A stretch of 50,218 bases of DNA from Chara braunii (GCA_003427395.1 BFEA01000500.1:1062644-1112861), one strand, 5' to 3'. Numbered from the stretch's first letter, positions 18,640 through 29,940 are shown. Numbers and translations are program-made. The notes: a model not told the origin generated them from the sequence alone.

Positions 18640-19071
18640 GGGTTTGTACAAGGAAAAGTTTCTTGAGAGAAAAAAAAAAGGGTGGTCTTTTGTTTTTTAG
18701 TATTTTAGCGCTTACAGATGTCTTCTCCTCAGCTGTATGCATTTTTTTCTGTCAATTTTGGGCCTCGCCACACCACTGTAGAAACGACAAAAGAACGAAT
18801 GCATCTTTTCCACAGAAAGAACGTAAGATGCATCCTTTGCTATTTTTGGTAGTGGATGCACTTTTGCCACTCTCTGCATGAAGATGGACTTCTTTTTCTT
18901 TTTTTCTTTTTTTTGACATGATGAAGATGGACTCGTTTTGCCATGTCATGGAACATATCTGTTATATTCTGAAGGTTCTCTTACGATAGAGGGATATCGC
19001 AAGGGCTTTTCTCAAAAAAAAAAAAAAAAAAAGGAGTTTAGAGGATGCGTTGACTTTTTTGTGTGGGGGGC
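18640..19071. other. No gene recognised
   Basis: T-rich and A-rich stretches are mixed with unique sequence. A poly-A run lies at 19015-19032. No coding motif. Confidence 0.5.
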
Positions 19072-19795
19072 GAAGTTATAAATCCACCCCGCAACGAAAC
19101 GCATGTGGCCCCAAACGGGGGACAAAACAAATGGAGGCCATTCCATGGGCATTATTCCATCAGCCCAGTGGTTACAGTCAAGGGGCATGGAGTTGAGCCT
19201 ACCCTGCACCAGGTGTAGGTGGGGGTGGGAATCCACGGAACACGTGTGGTTATTCTGCCCGTTAGCAGATGAGATCTGGCTCTGGTGGAAGTAGGTGTAG
19301 GTGGGGGTGGATATCCACGGAACACGTGTGGTTATTCTGCCCGTTAGCAGATGAGATCTGGCTCTGCTGGAAGTCCATGTGGGAGTCCTGGGTAGAACAG
19401 AACTCTCGGGGAAGGCCAAGTGGAACGACCAGTGGGGATACGCAGCTCTTGTTTGCAGGGGAATTGTGATGGATACGATTTGCGGGCTCGTTCTACACTC
19501 CTTTAAGGAGGAGCCGATATCAGCAAGAAATGCCTTAGTCATTTTTAAGGAGGAGCCGATATCAGCGCAACAACAGAAGCTCATGATCAAACAATCACTG
19601 AGGCTCACCATCCTGGCAGACTGGAAGAGAGCTGGGATCAGAACAGGGGGAGGTCTCTCTTGGTTCAGGAAAGCTTGGACGGGAAAAGAAGCATTGGCAA
19701 CGGTTACTGAAGAGGGCAAGTTAAAGTTAAATAATGGATAGAACGGAGATTGAGAGAAGAATATAGATTACTTAAAAAAAAAAGAAAAAAAAGAA
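19072..19795 (+). pseudogene. LINE relic: C-terminal zf-RVT domain and 3' end
   Basis: The plus strand encodes the C-terminal zinc-binding domain found after the reverse transcriptase of plant non-LTR elements: LPCTRCRWGWESTEHVWLFC fits CxxC...EHxxxxC, followed by PLADEIW. An 82-bp tandem duplication (19213-19294, 19295-19376) repeats this block and introduces a stop. The frame then continues with a C-terminal stretch ending in KLKLNNG and a stop at 19739-19741. A very short 3' UTR (TTGAGAGAAGAATATAG, 19750-19766) and a mixed A-rich tail complete it. Only the last few hundred base pairs of the element remain, as expected from 5' truncation. Confidence 0.75.
19213..19376 (+). repeat. 82-bp tandem duplication inside the LINE relic
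   Basis: The two units begin GTGTAGGTGGGGGTGG at 19213 and 19295 and are nearly identical through GAGATCTGGCTCT. A smaller direct duplication of AAGGAGGAGCCGATATCAGC follows at about 19505 and 19547. Confidence 0.9.
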
Positions 19796-19799
19796 AAAA

Positions 19800-20568
19800 G
19801 AAAAAAGAAGTCAAATATTGCGAATTGGCTCAAAGAATGACTTCAAGTTGTAACGGATACCCTGAGAAGGAAGGTCACTCAAGAGGAAATAGCCTAACAG
19901 AGGGCCTCGCCGGACGGCACAACTAACGAAACGAAACGACCACCAAACTCGCGACGCCTCGCGAAGCCCGGATGCACCGTTTCACTTCATTTTTCGCCTC
20001 ACCGCCCCACAGCACACACGAAAACTCTCACGAGAACACCCTGGCGAGAGTCGTGCGGGATTCGTCTCGCTACGGTCCAAATTTTTGGACGCTAGTAACA
20101 CGCTACGGTCCATTTTTTTGGAAGGACCTCTGTTGGAGTGACGCGGCACACTCGTGAGATTTCACAGTTCCTCCAGCCGACCAGCGGAGGACCTACGAGT
20201 TCGCGAGCGCTGCAGGCAGGGAGGACTAGCGCAAGTTGTTAAGCTCGCGAAGGGGTGCTGTGCGCGCGAAACGAAGTCATTTTTCTTTTCGACTTCGTTT
20301 CGTGCACGGTGCGGTGAGGCCCAGAGAAAAGTACATACAGGAATCCTCTGAGAGAGTAATGATTGCCACTTATTCTGAGTTTAAAGTTGATTTTTTTTTT
20401 TTGGGGGGGGGGGGATCAGCTTTTGATATGGGACACAGGACCCGGTTTCCTGCAAGGTTCTCAGATGGGCTTTGGCCCTGACATGTGACTCCGGGTTGAA
20501 TTGTGAGGTCCCCGGCCTCAAGGTTACCAATATGTGAAATATATTGATATTTGCTTTCAATATATATA
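19800..20568. other. No gene recognised
   Basis: Unique sequence with two copies of CGCTACGGTCCA (about 20069 and 20101), a G run at about 20403-20413 and one copy of the GGGACAC.GGACCCGGTTT motif (about 20431-20450). A (TA)n stretch directly abuts the chromovirus LTR. No coding motif. Confidence 0.5.
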
Positions 20569-21722
20569 TGACCACGTCTTGCCAGAGTGTATCACAATGC
20601 ATGCAACGTCACCATTCACACAGATTATGACTCAACACACACATCGCAGAATGGGGATGAGATGCGAACCAAGTCGCACAGCTTATATTATCTCAAACAC
20701 ATTATAAAGAGTATCTCGAGTTCATGAATCCAAGCGCTCAACAATCATGATATGTCCCTCTCTCGAACATCAGCACAACGGGGCCTGGCTGAGCCAGCGC
20801 CACCTCTTAGCAACTCGTCAAGCGCAGAACAGGTAAGTAGTCACCATAGCCAACTCGTCAACTTGTCTCTTTCTTCTCTCTCTCCTTCCTCAAGATCTCA
20901 GTCTCAGTCCTCTTCTCTCATCATGCATGCTCACGCCTGCTTCGAGAATCTGCTCTGAATGCTACTCACTATAGACTAAGTCCTAACCCACTTACTATAC
21001 TAACTCGAAGGGCTGCTTTGGCTGCCACTTGCAAGCCAGCGCCCAGCCTTCTCCTTCTTTCCTAGCGCAGCTTCCTCCTCCAGCGCTAACCCAGCTAGCC
21101 AGCGCACAAGTGCATGCAGCACTTCCACGCAATACTGCCAGTGGGAATCTGATGTCAAGGGAGGCTGGCCTATTGCTTTATAATGCTGGCCTCCCCTGGC
21201 GAGGTCTGCATTGGTCTGCATTGGCACTTTGGGCCTCCTTCAGTCCCAGACCCATGCATAGGTGTGTGTCCCAGTATTTTCCCCTCAGGGTCTGCTGCTC
21301 CGGCAGCCATCTGGCCTGGATTTCGGACTGGGTGTCTGAATCTAGACCCCCCATTAGACTTATACAGAACTGGGAACCTGCCCTTTGACTTCCTTTAGGA
21401 CAGACACACATTATGCACGAACAGACACTCATACTGCACGAACAGACACACATGTTGCACGAACAGACACATCTCTTGCATGAACAGACATGACTTGCAC
21501 ACCCCCTTGGACGAACAGATGTGACTCCCATATCTGAACATTGCAACTGTTCGTCCAGGGCACAACTGTGACCTTTGATGATGACTTTTACTTAGTCAGG
21601 ATGCGACTTTTGATCCAGAGAACATGTCCTTTGATCTGCTTTCACGAGTAGGGGGCCCTGGCGAGAGACCTCTCTATGCTACATTTGCCGAACAGGGTCT
21701 GAATCGGGTAAAGGCCCTTTTA
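20569..21722 (-). repeat. Chromovirus 3' LTR
   Basis: It matches 29972-31121 nearly throughout, starting TGACCACGTCTTGCC on the plus strand and diverging after the TTTTA at 21722. Next to it on the internal side is GAGAGTAAAAGGG (minus strand), a reasonable polypurine tract. Inside are four or five imperfect units of about 21 bp around TGCACGAACAGACA (about 21410-21500). Confidence 0.88.
21176..21182 (-). promoter_or_regulatory. LTR TATA box (TATAAAG)
   Basis: The minus strand reads TATAAAGCAATAGGCC, about 540 bp into the LTR. The same word occurs in the other LTR at 30570-30576. This is a candidate polymerase II promoter of the chromovirus. Confidence 0.5.
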
Positions 21723-21790
21723 CTCTCGCCGGCCTAGTTTCGAATTCCTCTGAGAATAACCTTCATCTATCTATAATACTTATTCCTCTT

Positions 21791-22000
21791 CTAGCTGACA
21801 ATATGAGGTGCAAAGTCAATTAGTTCCTCTCTGGTGAACCAGTGATCTTCACTTGGATCCTGATATGCGAATCTCACTTTATATTGTCCTTGGGGTCTGC
21901 CTCTTTGTCCAATTTGGAAAGTGCTTTCAACAACAATCTTATCCACATCGTATTTCCCATTCATACTAGGAGGTATCGCCGATATGCGACTGGGAAACAA
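21791..22000 (-). pseudogene. Chromodomain at the C-terminus of Pol
   Basis: The terminal segment of the chromovirus polyprotein. YDVDKIVVEST, then QYKVRFAYQDPSEDHWFTREEL, fits the chromodomain pattern: a first strand around V.KI, an aromatic cage strand YKVRF, and the W preceding the C-terminal helix. Chromodomains tether integrase to modified histones and direct insertion to chosen chromatin. It ends in a stop at 21791. The frame is continuous with the integrase C-terminal region apart from one stop (22001-22003). Confidence 0.75.
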
Positions 22001-22999
22001 CTAATTTGTTACATAAGGTAAGAGCTTTGAAGCGTGGAATACTGGATACGTATGCAAATGTAGAGGAAGTTCAATTACATATGAAGGACCATCCACGTCG
22101 CCAATCACATCTTAAACCTGCCAAGGTCCTCTGTAGGAGGGTAGCAATTTCTAAGAGATGTTCTCTTCAGGAACAAACTCTTTAGATTTAACCCACACTA
22201 GATCACCTACAGTAAACTGAGAAGGTCTTTTGTGCTTATTTGCCTGTTCTATCATTTGATGTCGTGCCTTCATTATATTTTCCTTCACCTTTTCGACGTC
22301 TTTCTGATACTGAATAACAAATTCACTAGTTTCTAGTGGAAGCTTATGTACTTGGTCCGGGTTTAGCCGATCAATAGGTTTGCATGGACGCCATCCCAGA
22401 TGCAACTCCATTGAAGTTTTGCATGTAGACAGATGGACAGAGCTGATATATGCATTAGCAACTTTGGGCAAATGTTCGTCCTAGTCAATCTGGTCGAAAC
22501 GAATATACATACGCAACGTTTGCTGCAGAATCTTATTCATTTGCTCACTCTGGTTATTTATCTCGGGGTGTCTACCTGACGACATAGTCAATTTAGAGCC
22601 ATAGACATTCATGAGTTGCTGCCATTGTTAAGTCGTGAACCGTGTGTTTCTGTCACTCACGATTGTCAAGGAATGCCCATAGTCTTTCACCCAATGGTTA
22701 AAGAACTCCCGGATTACTAAATTTGTTTTCGCTTCCGCAGGCAATGCTACAAAGACAACATACTTACTAAACCTGTCCACAATGATCATTACTTGCGTCT
22801 TTTCATTCCTGCTTTTCACTTTGGTGTCCATAAAGTCGATAGACACAGAGTCCCCTGGACCTGTTGGGATTGGTAAAGGCTTCAGTAGACCAAGGAAAGG
22901 TTGAGTGGACCAGGTGCTCTTATTTCGTTGGCACACTTGACAACCTTGCACATACGCAATACAATCGGGTTTCAAACGGGGCCAAGTATAGGAACGCAA
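22001..22999 (-). pseudogene. Chromovirus integrase
   Basis: The zinc-finger CxxC (CQVCQRNKS) is followed by the catalytic core. The first Asp is in SIDFMD, the second in IVSDRNTRF, and the Glu is in GRHPEINNQSEQMN, the classic DDE set of retroviral-type integrases. The GPY/F-like module (GDLVWVKS... LLPSYRGPWQV) and VIELP..H.YPVFHASKL follow. Stops interrupt the frame after RFTT (22626-22628), near 22484, near 22150 and near 22112, so the protein is not made. Confidence 0.88.
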
Positions 23000-23736
23000 A
23001 AAATTTGCATACGTCTTTTTCTATCCGAAATGACTTCTGTATCGTGACATTCCCCCAAGATCAAACTCTTGATCTCTTCCACATTTGGAATACAAAGCCT
23101 ATCATGCACATCAGTCCTTTCAAACAACAGCCCTTGTGTGATACGATAGTTAGGAAACTCTGTTGGCGCTTCCTGCACACGTTTAATCATAGCGCCATAA
23201 ACGGAATTTGTGGAACACGCATTTCTGATTTTCTCTTGCCGATCGGTGCCCACATCTAAATATGTTACAATGACACCAAATAAATTCGATCTTCGACTTA
23301 ATGCGTCGGCGACAACATTATACTTACCCTCAACTGGCTTCATCTCAAAATCATATTGATCGATCTCAGCGGCCCACCTAGTCAACTTAGGTGTCATCCG
23401 GGCCTGCGTCTTAAGCCAGTGAAGTGTCTCATGATCTGAGTACACTTTGAAGTACCTTCCTAGGAGATAGTGTCGCCAATGATCAAGGGTTTCCCTGAGA
23501 GCAAACAACTCCCTCTCGTACGTGGAAGCGGCGACCTTATCGTTAGGCAGTCATCGACACATGAACTCCACAAGTCTGTATCCATTTCCATCATCCTACT
23601 GGAGTACAACACCCATCTCGTACTGACGAGCATCAGTTGTGATTACGAAGGGCAATGAAAGGTCAGCAACTTTCAAAACCGGATAGTTAATCAAACATTT
23701 CTTTAGACGTTTAAACGAGGCCGTACAGTCTAAATC
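22972..23736 (-). pseudogene. Chromovirus RNase H and integrase N-terminal region
   Basis: After the RT, the RNase H domain shows its acidic residues in order: TTDA, then YERE, then SDHETL, then VVADALSRR. RNase H removes the RNA strand of the RNA/DNA hybrid during replication. The final part leads into the integrase HHCC region through a frame change at about 22990. At least three in-frame stops lie between 23738 and 23520. Confidence 0.85.
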
Positions 23737-24759
23737 TCACTTCGATGTGGTTTCTTTCTTGAGTAATCTGTGAAGGGGCGCAACCATTATCGTGAAGTGT
23801 CTAACGAACTTCCGATAATAGTTGGCTAGCCCAAGGAACGACCGCAACTCAGTTAGAGTGCGGGGGTTTGGCCAATCGCGAATTGCCGCAATCTTTGTGT
23901 CTTCCGGTTTGATTCCATCATCATCAAGTACATGCCCTAGATATAAAACCTGACGCTTAGCCCATTCACACTTCTTTGGGTTAAGTTTCAGCTTTGCCTC
24001 ACGCAATTTATTTAGCACAAGTCGAAGGTGCTCGCAATGCTCTTTTAAATCTTTACTGAAAATCAAAATATCGTCGAGGTATATAACGACAAACTTATCA
24101 AGCAATTCAGAAAAATGTTCAATCATAGTTCTTTGGAAAGTTACAGGGGCATTCGTAAGACCAAAGGGCAACACAATGAACTCATATTGTTCATACCTCG
24201 TTCGAAAGACAGTCTTATGTTGGTCTTCTGGTTCTACCTCAATCTGATGGTAACCAGATTTCAAATCAATCTTTGTGAAATATTTACAACCCTGCACCCG
24301 ATTCAACAAGTCGTCTATTCGCGGTAGTGGCTCAACATTTTTAACGGTTATATCATTTAACACTTTGTAATCTATACAAATGTGCACCCCACCATATTTT
24401 TTCGGCACAAATAGCACAGACGCACCGTAGGGCGAGGAGCTAGATCTTATCCATCTTTTTTCCAGCATTTCGTCAAGCTGGGTTCGCAATTCATCTAACT
24501 CTTTAGGTGACATTCTATATATAGGCCCCTTAGGAATTAGGCTTCCTGTAATGATATCAATACGGTGTTTGATTGGTCTCTCAACTACACCGCTTAGGGC
24601 TTCTGCCACATCTTCGAACTCTTTCAGAATTTTCTCAACTTTTGGTGACTTGGCCTCTTCTTTAGCCTCACCCTCTTTTACTGGGCGCACAAATGCAATA
24701 AGAACTTGATCATACAAATTATATTTCTTCACATGGAGGGCGAACGCGGGGGCACTCAC
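23737..24759 (-). pseudogene. Chromovirus reverse transcriptase
   Basis: The open segment of 340 codons covers the whole RT palm and fingers. Conserved blocks are RPIKHRIDI, PYGASVLFVPKK, ICIDYKVLND, KIDLKSGYHQI (first catalytic Asp at residue 165), LPFGLTNAPVTFQR and VVIYLDDILIFS (YLDD at residues 227-230, nucleotides 24070-24081), then LGHVL and LRSFLGLANYYRKF. All the catalytic acids are kept, so this block decayed less than its neighbours. Its first codons overlap the junction with the inserted low-complexity DNA, and a TGA at the C-terminal end replaces what is usually Trp. Confidence 0.92.
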
Positions 24760-25144
24760 ACGACAATGAGCTGAGCTGCTTTCCTTACCAGATTAATGGA
24801 ATAGGCGGATTTTCTTTTCTCCACCCTCCGGACTACGGAGCCGTGTCGTTCCCCGTACGTCGTACGGGGAGTCTCCGTATGGCCCGTCCATACGGACGAC
24901 GGATGCCCGTACGACCGTACAGACGACGACCGTACGAGGGTGATTTGGGGGCAAAAAAAAAACAATATATATATATATATATGGGGTTATAAATCTTGAA
25001 AAGATCTACAACCCAATATTTTTTATTTTATTTTTTAACCTTTGAAAGTATTTTAAAAAAATCAAAAATAAAAAAGACGAGGAAAAAAAAGGAAAAAAAA
25101 AAAAAAAAACTCGTAGCGAAAAAACAACGGGCAGCTGCCCCGCA

Positions 25145-25229
25145 TGTGTGTGTGTGTGTGTGTGTGTATGTGTTCAAGGGGGGGAGGCGACCCCCCCACT
25201 GCCAATCAATCAATCAATCAATCAATAAA
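25145..25229. repeat. (TG)n - G7/C7 hairpin - (CAAT)n unit, left copy
   Basis: (TG)n is followed by TGTTCAAGGGGGGGAGGCG, then a C run and (CAAT)5. The G and C runs can form a 7-bp stem. The same arrangement appears right of the gap (25744-25850). Confidence 0.85.
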
Positions 25230-25257
25230 AAAAAAATAAAAAAAAATAAAGGTTGCG

Positions 25258-25288
<31 letters not shown>

Positions 25289-25743
25289 NNNNNNNNNNNN
25301 NNNNNNNNNNNNNNNNNNNNNNNNNNNNNNNNNNNNNNNNNNNNNNNNNNNNNNNNNNNNNNNNNNNNNNNNNNNNNNNNNNNNNNNNNNNNNNNNNNNN
25401 NNNNNNNNNNNNNNNNNNNNNNNNNNNNNNNNNNNNNNNNNNNNNNNNNNNNNNNNNNNNNNNNNNNNNNNNNNNNNNNNNNNNNNNNNNNNNNNNNNNN
25501 NNNNNNNNNNNNNNNNNNNNNNNNNNNNNNNNNNNNNNNNNNNNNNNNNNNNNNNNNNNNNNNNNNNNNNNNNNNNNNNNNNNNNNNNNNNNNNNNNNNN
25601 NNNNNNNNNNNNNNNNNNNNNNNNNNNNNNNNNNNNNNNNNNNNNNNNNNNNNNNNNNNNNNNNNNNNNNNNNNNNNNNNNNNNNNNNNNNNNNNNNNNN
25701 NNNNNNNNNNNNNNNNNNNNNNNNNNNNNNNNNNNNNNNNNNN
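25289..25743. other. Assembly gap (455 N)
   Basis: The Ns are bounded on both sides by (TG)n. Any reading frame across them is meaningless. Because the flanks are copies of the same compound repeat, the true content could be more copies of that unit. Confidence 0.99.
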
Positions 25744-25781
<38 letters not shown>

Positions 25782-25808
25782 CACGGGGGGGAGGCGACCC
25801 CCCCACTG

Positions 25809-25856
<48 letters not shown>

Positions 25857-25940
25857 GCAATCAATCAAGCAATCAATCAAGCAATAAGTTTTTGTAATGA
25901 ATTTTTTTTTTTTTTTATTCGTTTTTTTTTTCCACGCTCG

Positions 25941-25994
<54 letters not shown>

Positions 25995-26098
25995 TGACCA
26001 ATCAATCAATCAATCAATCAATCAAATCAATCAATCAATCAATCAAACAAACAATCAATCAAACAATCAATCAATTAATTAATCAATCAATCATTTTT
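25744..26098. repeat. (TG)n, G/C hairpin and long (CAAT)n arrays
   Basis: The right copy of the (TG)n-hairpin-(CAAT)n unit continues into two long CAAT arrays, about 25808-25885 and 25941-26095, with T runs between them. The tetranucleotide is not a telomere repeat. Confidence 0.9.
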
Positions 26099-26340
26099 TA
26101 TTTTTTTTTCACCCGGAACCCAAAAAATAAAAATAAAAAATTTCTGTTTTTTTTAAATGGGGGGGGACCCCCTGAGACCCGACCCCCCCGAGCCCATCAA
26201 CCCCCCCCTCCCCCCTTTGGAAGGCCGTGCACGCACGGCCCGAAGTCCGTACGGGCCGTACGGACGTTGGGGGGGCCATACATACGGACGTCCGGACGTA
26301 CGGACGGGCCGTATATGTACGGCCATATACATAGCTAGGG

Positions 26341-26740
26341 AGCCAACACTCATGGTCTCTCATCTTTATGTCTGCATTTGCAGCTTCACCCCAATCCATA
26401 CCTAAAAGAATGTCAAAAGGAAGATTATCTTCCGCCAAGAGAGTTAGAGAGTGGAGAACACGTTCCACCTTCCCCTCTGCTTCGGGTCGGAAGTATATCT
26501 TAACCCTCTCAACATATTTATCCATCACAATTACTGTACTATTAGCTAATTTACTTACCACGGGCTCATCCAATTGCTTTACCTTAAGCGCGAGACGCAG
26601 TTTCTGCAAGCCTTTCTTACTAATATAACTGCGTGTAGACCCGCTATCTATTATTCCTCCTACTCTTACTTTATTGATTTCAACTCTGCAATTATTAACT
26701 GTCTTTTTTGCTTCTTCATCTCAGTCCAGGCTTGGCGACG
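26341..26740 (-). pseudogene. Chromovirus aspartic protease
   Basis: The minus-strand frame carries a retropepsin-like domain: VGGIIDSGSTRSYIS (catalytic Asp in DSGS near 26650), a middle strand region, and FDILLGMDW, the second conserved block. Retropepsins cut the Gag-Pol precursor. The frame closes at its N-terminus with a TGA near 26725 and is cut off at the C-terminus by the CGTACG-rich insertion. The open frame that extends past WLPSY into that insertion is a chance extension. Confidence 0.8.
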
Positions 26741-26939
26741 TGCGGTCAACTCATCACCCACGCCAACGAGGGATCCATCTAGAGAGAGACATATACTTGC
26801 CACCTCTGGATAGTGTACTAGATGGGGACTGTCTACCTCTTCAGTTTCTGCCAATGGGACCTTCGAATGGGAGGATTTTTTTTTTCAACACCGGAAGTCC
26901 AGGTTGAGGCAACTGAGACATCTATTGGCTGTTCCCTTT

Positions 26940-28264
26940 TGCTACCTTATAGTCAGGGCAATAAGGGACAATGTGGTCGGGATCCCCACATTTGAGACAC
27001 CCGTCGACATCTTTCCTTTCCTACAAAATTTTTTATGTAATTCCTAGTTTCTTCCAAGGTTCCCCTTCTAATAGACCTGGATGAGGTGGGTATGGCTTAT
27101 CCCAATTGTTGTACCAAGTGCCTCTTCCTCTTCCCCAGACAGAATTGAAACCACGACCACCTTGCGAGGGACCATTTCCCCTTCCTCCCGCGTAGTAGCT
27201 ACCTTCGTCACCACCCCTCTGGGTGACAAGTCCTCTTCCACCACGTCCGCGGCCACCTCTTCCTTGACCACGTTCTCTTTCTTGTCGCCCTCCCCCGTGG
27301 GCTACAACGGCCGCGTAACTCCCCTTCTGAGCTACTAAACCGTTGGGTCCTTTCTCAAGACCATAGTCTACTTGGTCCGAAAAAAAGTGTTTGACACCTC
27401 CTTCTTCAAAGGTCGGAAGGAGACTGTCTTTCCCAGGTATTGACACTGAGATTGTGCGGTTTTGCCATCTCTTTCCCGCTTGCAGATTTTTTCAATAATG
27501 GCAATAATTGGTCTCGGCCAAGAAGCCAGCGTGATCCAACGCGATCTTGCTGAACTTCTCATATGTGATCCCCTCCTCTTTGGTGCGGGGATATAGTTGA
27601 GTTCGCAGGGGGTCGGGTAGTGCGCGTGCAAAGCTATTCAGAATCTGAGCCAAGGTCAGTCTATGCTCATTACATTGCAACAATTCGTCCATAGTTGCCT
27701 TAAGTGTCGAAGTGCTTTCCATTTTCTATCGGGAAGATTCAATATCAGGATTTCGTTTCTCCTGGCTAAGTTCTTGTCCTCAAACCGTTCTATGACGGCT
27801 TTGAGAAAATCCTCAATGCGGGTTTGTTGGGAATACTCTACCATGGAACCGCAACCTGCTTCCTTTTGCAGGGAGATTGCAAAACTCATGGCATCACCTC
27901 CCATACATGAACTTGCCATTAGCACTCGGTCCCAATACGGAATTCGTTGTCCGTAGACATAGGATTCGACTGCCGCAATCCAATGCAATACACTTTCGTC
28001 TTTCTTCCCTGTGTATGTCCATTGAATCTTCACTTTAATTTTGTTGATCTGCCCTGTTCCTTCTTCTCGGTGCACACCCTTTCCTTTTTTGTCATCACCC
28101 GCATCTCCGTCTCCATCTCCATCTCCTCTGCCTCCGCCGCTGCCCTTGACTATCTTTTCAATTACGGTTGGAGTAAAGGTCTGGGTGATGTGGTTGTCTA
28201 ACTTTTCAATATATGATTTGACGTGTTGGTCGACGTCTTTGGCGGATTTCTCCAAGAAGGTATT
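26940..28264 (-). pseudogene. Chromovirus Gag (capsid and zinc knuckle)
   Basis: Order on the minus strand: a capsid-like region (IQWTYTGKKDESVLHWIAAVE ends near 27955; the segment YWDRVLMASS...AMSFA and FEDKNLARR follows), a frame change near 27700, then ARALPDPLRTQLYP and YEKFSKIALDHAGF. A basic RGG-rich stretch (27130-27290) leads to a CCHC zinc knuckle CLKCGDPDHIVPYC (about 26961-27002). Gag packages element RNA and forms the particle. Two frame changes and several stops make it non-functional. It shares its frame with the upstream coiled coil. Confidence 0.8.
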
Positions 28265-29119
28265 TTAGATTCCCTCAAATTCATATTGATGGGTCTTAAC
28301 TTTCTGCAAAGTTCTATTTATAGCCGCGACCTCTTGCTTAGTATGAAGGACCGTTTCTGTCAACAAGGCAAGCTTTTCTTCGGTTGCAATCTGTTTATCT
28401 CTTTGCTCTTGTAGTTCTTTTTGAAACCTGACACCTTCTGCTTGCAATTTTTTCCTTTCGTCTAACTCTTGCCGTTTTGCTGCTAGCATTTTGTTATGCA
28501 GTTCAACACGTTTCTCCTGCAGCATAAGGTCTCTTTCTTTCTGATCTGTAATGTTTGTCAATTTTGCAATAAACGTGTCTCGTTCTTTGTCAGTTTCCTC
28601 AATTCTGTCACTGGAGTATGCATACTGGCCATACCATTCCAGTGGCTTAATATTGAGTCCTTCACCCATCTGACTTCTCTCTCCTCTTTCAAGCCGCCGT
28701 TTGATCAGCCTTTCGGCTCCATCATCCCCCTCTTCTTCTTTTTCAATAGTCTGCAGCTCCTCTTTCAATTGTTTCTCTAATTTTTCGTTCATTTCCCTTT
28801 TCAATCTTTCTTCTTCTATTTGGGTTTTCTTCTTCATCTCCTCTTCTTTCTGTCTTTTTCTATGTTTTTTCTCTTTCTTTTTCTCTGCCTGCCGACGATC
28901 GATTTCTGCTTGTTCAGCAGGCGTGGGCCCTGGCTTTACCGCACCAGACCTCATGATCATCCGGGAAGTACACACTCTCCCGAAACCCAAAGGAAAGAAG
29001 ACGTTGAACATGGGGCTCAAAAGAACAGAGAGGGCCATCAGTCCCTGCATTGGGAAGTCGTTCATGATGGGACTTAGCACAAGAGTCCCTCCGCTGACCC
29101 CACCAGGTAAGACTCCCAA
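28265..29119 (-). pseudogene. N-terminal coiled-coil extension of chromovirus Gag
   Basis: This segment of up to 284 codons is rich in Glu, Lys, Arg and Gln from about residue 75 onward, with heptad-like spacing (for example EEERLKREMNEKLEKQL, RVELHNKMLAAKRQELDE). It therefore forms a long coiled coil. It is in the same frame as the capsid segment at 28255 and separated from it by a single TAA (28259-28261), so both belonged to one protein. The first residues are weakly supported and the true start may be an internal Met (MRSGAVKPG). Confidence 0.7.
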
Positions 29120-29124
29120 CTGAT

Positions 29125-29940
29125 CCTTAAACTAATCTAGGTGGATGGGAGAAAACGATTTTGCTCTGTTTTTGTTTTTTCAGTCTCTGGATGTCACTGC
29201 AGACTGCAGTAATAATGAATTTCAGATTTCCAATCTTTAAATATACAATAAGACCTTTTTTTTTTTTTACACGTTGTCTGTCTCCCACTCAATTAATTCC
29301 TTCCTTCTTTCTAGCTGATCTGGGTGTTCTCTCTTTGTTTTTTTTATTAACATTGATTGTCTGTTCTCTAGCGCAGGGCGAAAAACTGGAGTACGTACTT
29401 GTCAGATGCTTGCAATGGGCAATACTCTAGTCACAATGCTACTTCAGCCAGTTGATTGTGCCTTATGTCATTTCTGCAATCTGACATGGCAATCAGCCAC
29501 TACCACCAGTGTTCCCCCACTTTCACTACCTTGTACAAATGTCAGTTCGGAGGGGTAGAAGAGAGGACCAACAAAACTTTGACCACTACTACCTCTAATG
29601 TGGCGAGACACTTCTATCCTGACTCTAGACCAGACCTTGGGTAGACAGCAGCAGCAACAACCACCAGAGAGGGGAAGAAGTAGAGATCACACACACAACC
29701 AGGTAAGGGAATGAAGGTTCTTCTCTTTTTGAAGCGGCCGTCGATGAAGCTCCTCGTCTCTCCGCACTCCAACGCTCCAAGTAAGTAATTTTCTGCCCCT
29801 TCCCCTTCGGCTTACTTCTTCCCCGGATCCCAATCAACCTCTCACAACTCCACCATCGCCAGCATCAGCATCAAGCCAGCATTCTCTTCTGCTTCTCGCC
29901 GGCCTTGCTCATGCCAGCGCAGTGAGTGCAACAAGCTTAT
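29125..29940. other. Chromovirus 5' untranslated leader
   Basis: This is the region between the primer binding site and gag. I see no gene. It contains several GTAAGT-like words on the plus strand (29703, 29781), but the transcribed strand is the minus strand, so these are not relevant donors. Confidence 0.55.

Larger units (their letters stand above)
24790..26340. repeat. CGTACG-rich and microsatellite insertion between PR and RT
   Basis: The chromovirus reading is interrupted here. Both outer parts (24840-24945, 26220-26335) are dense in CGTACGG/CCGTACG words, which are self-complementary. Between them are (TG)n and (CAAT)n tracts, C- and G-runs and a gap. This looks like an insertion of a compound simple repeat, possibly an element with palindromic ends. 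No ORF of substance exists apart from those created by the repeats. Confidence 0.65.

Noticed and set aside
25253-25897. Long open frames across the N gap
   Set aside because: They consist of N codons and (TG)n or (CAAT)n repeats and have no biological meaning.
25808-26095. Telomere-like repeat or CRISPR array
   Set aside because: The unit is CAAT, not TTTAGGG, and there are no spacers. It is a tetranucleotide microsatellite.
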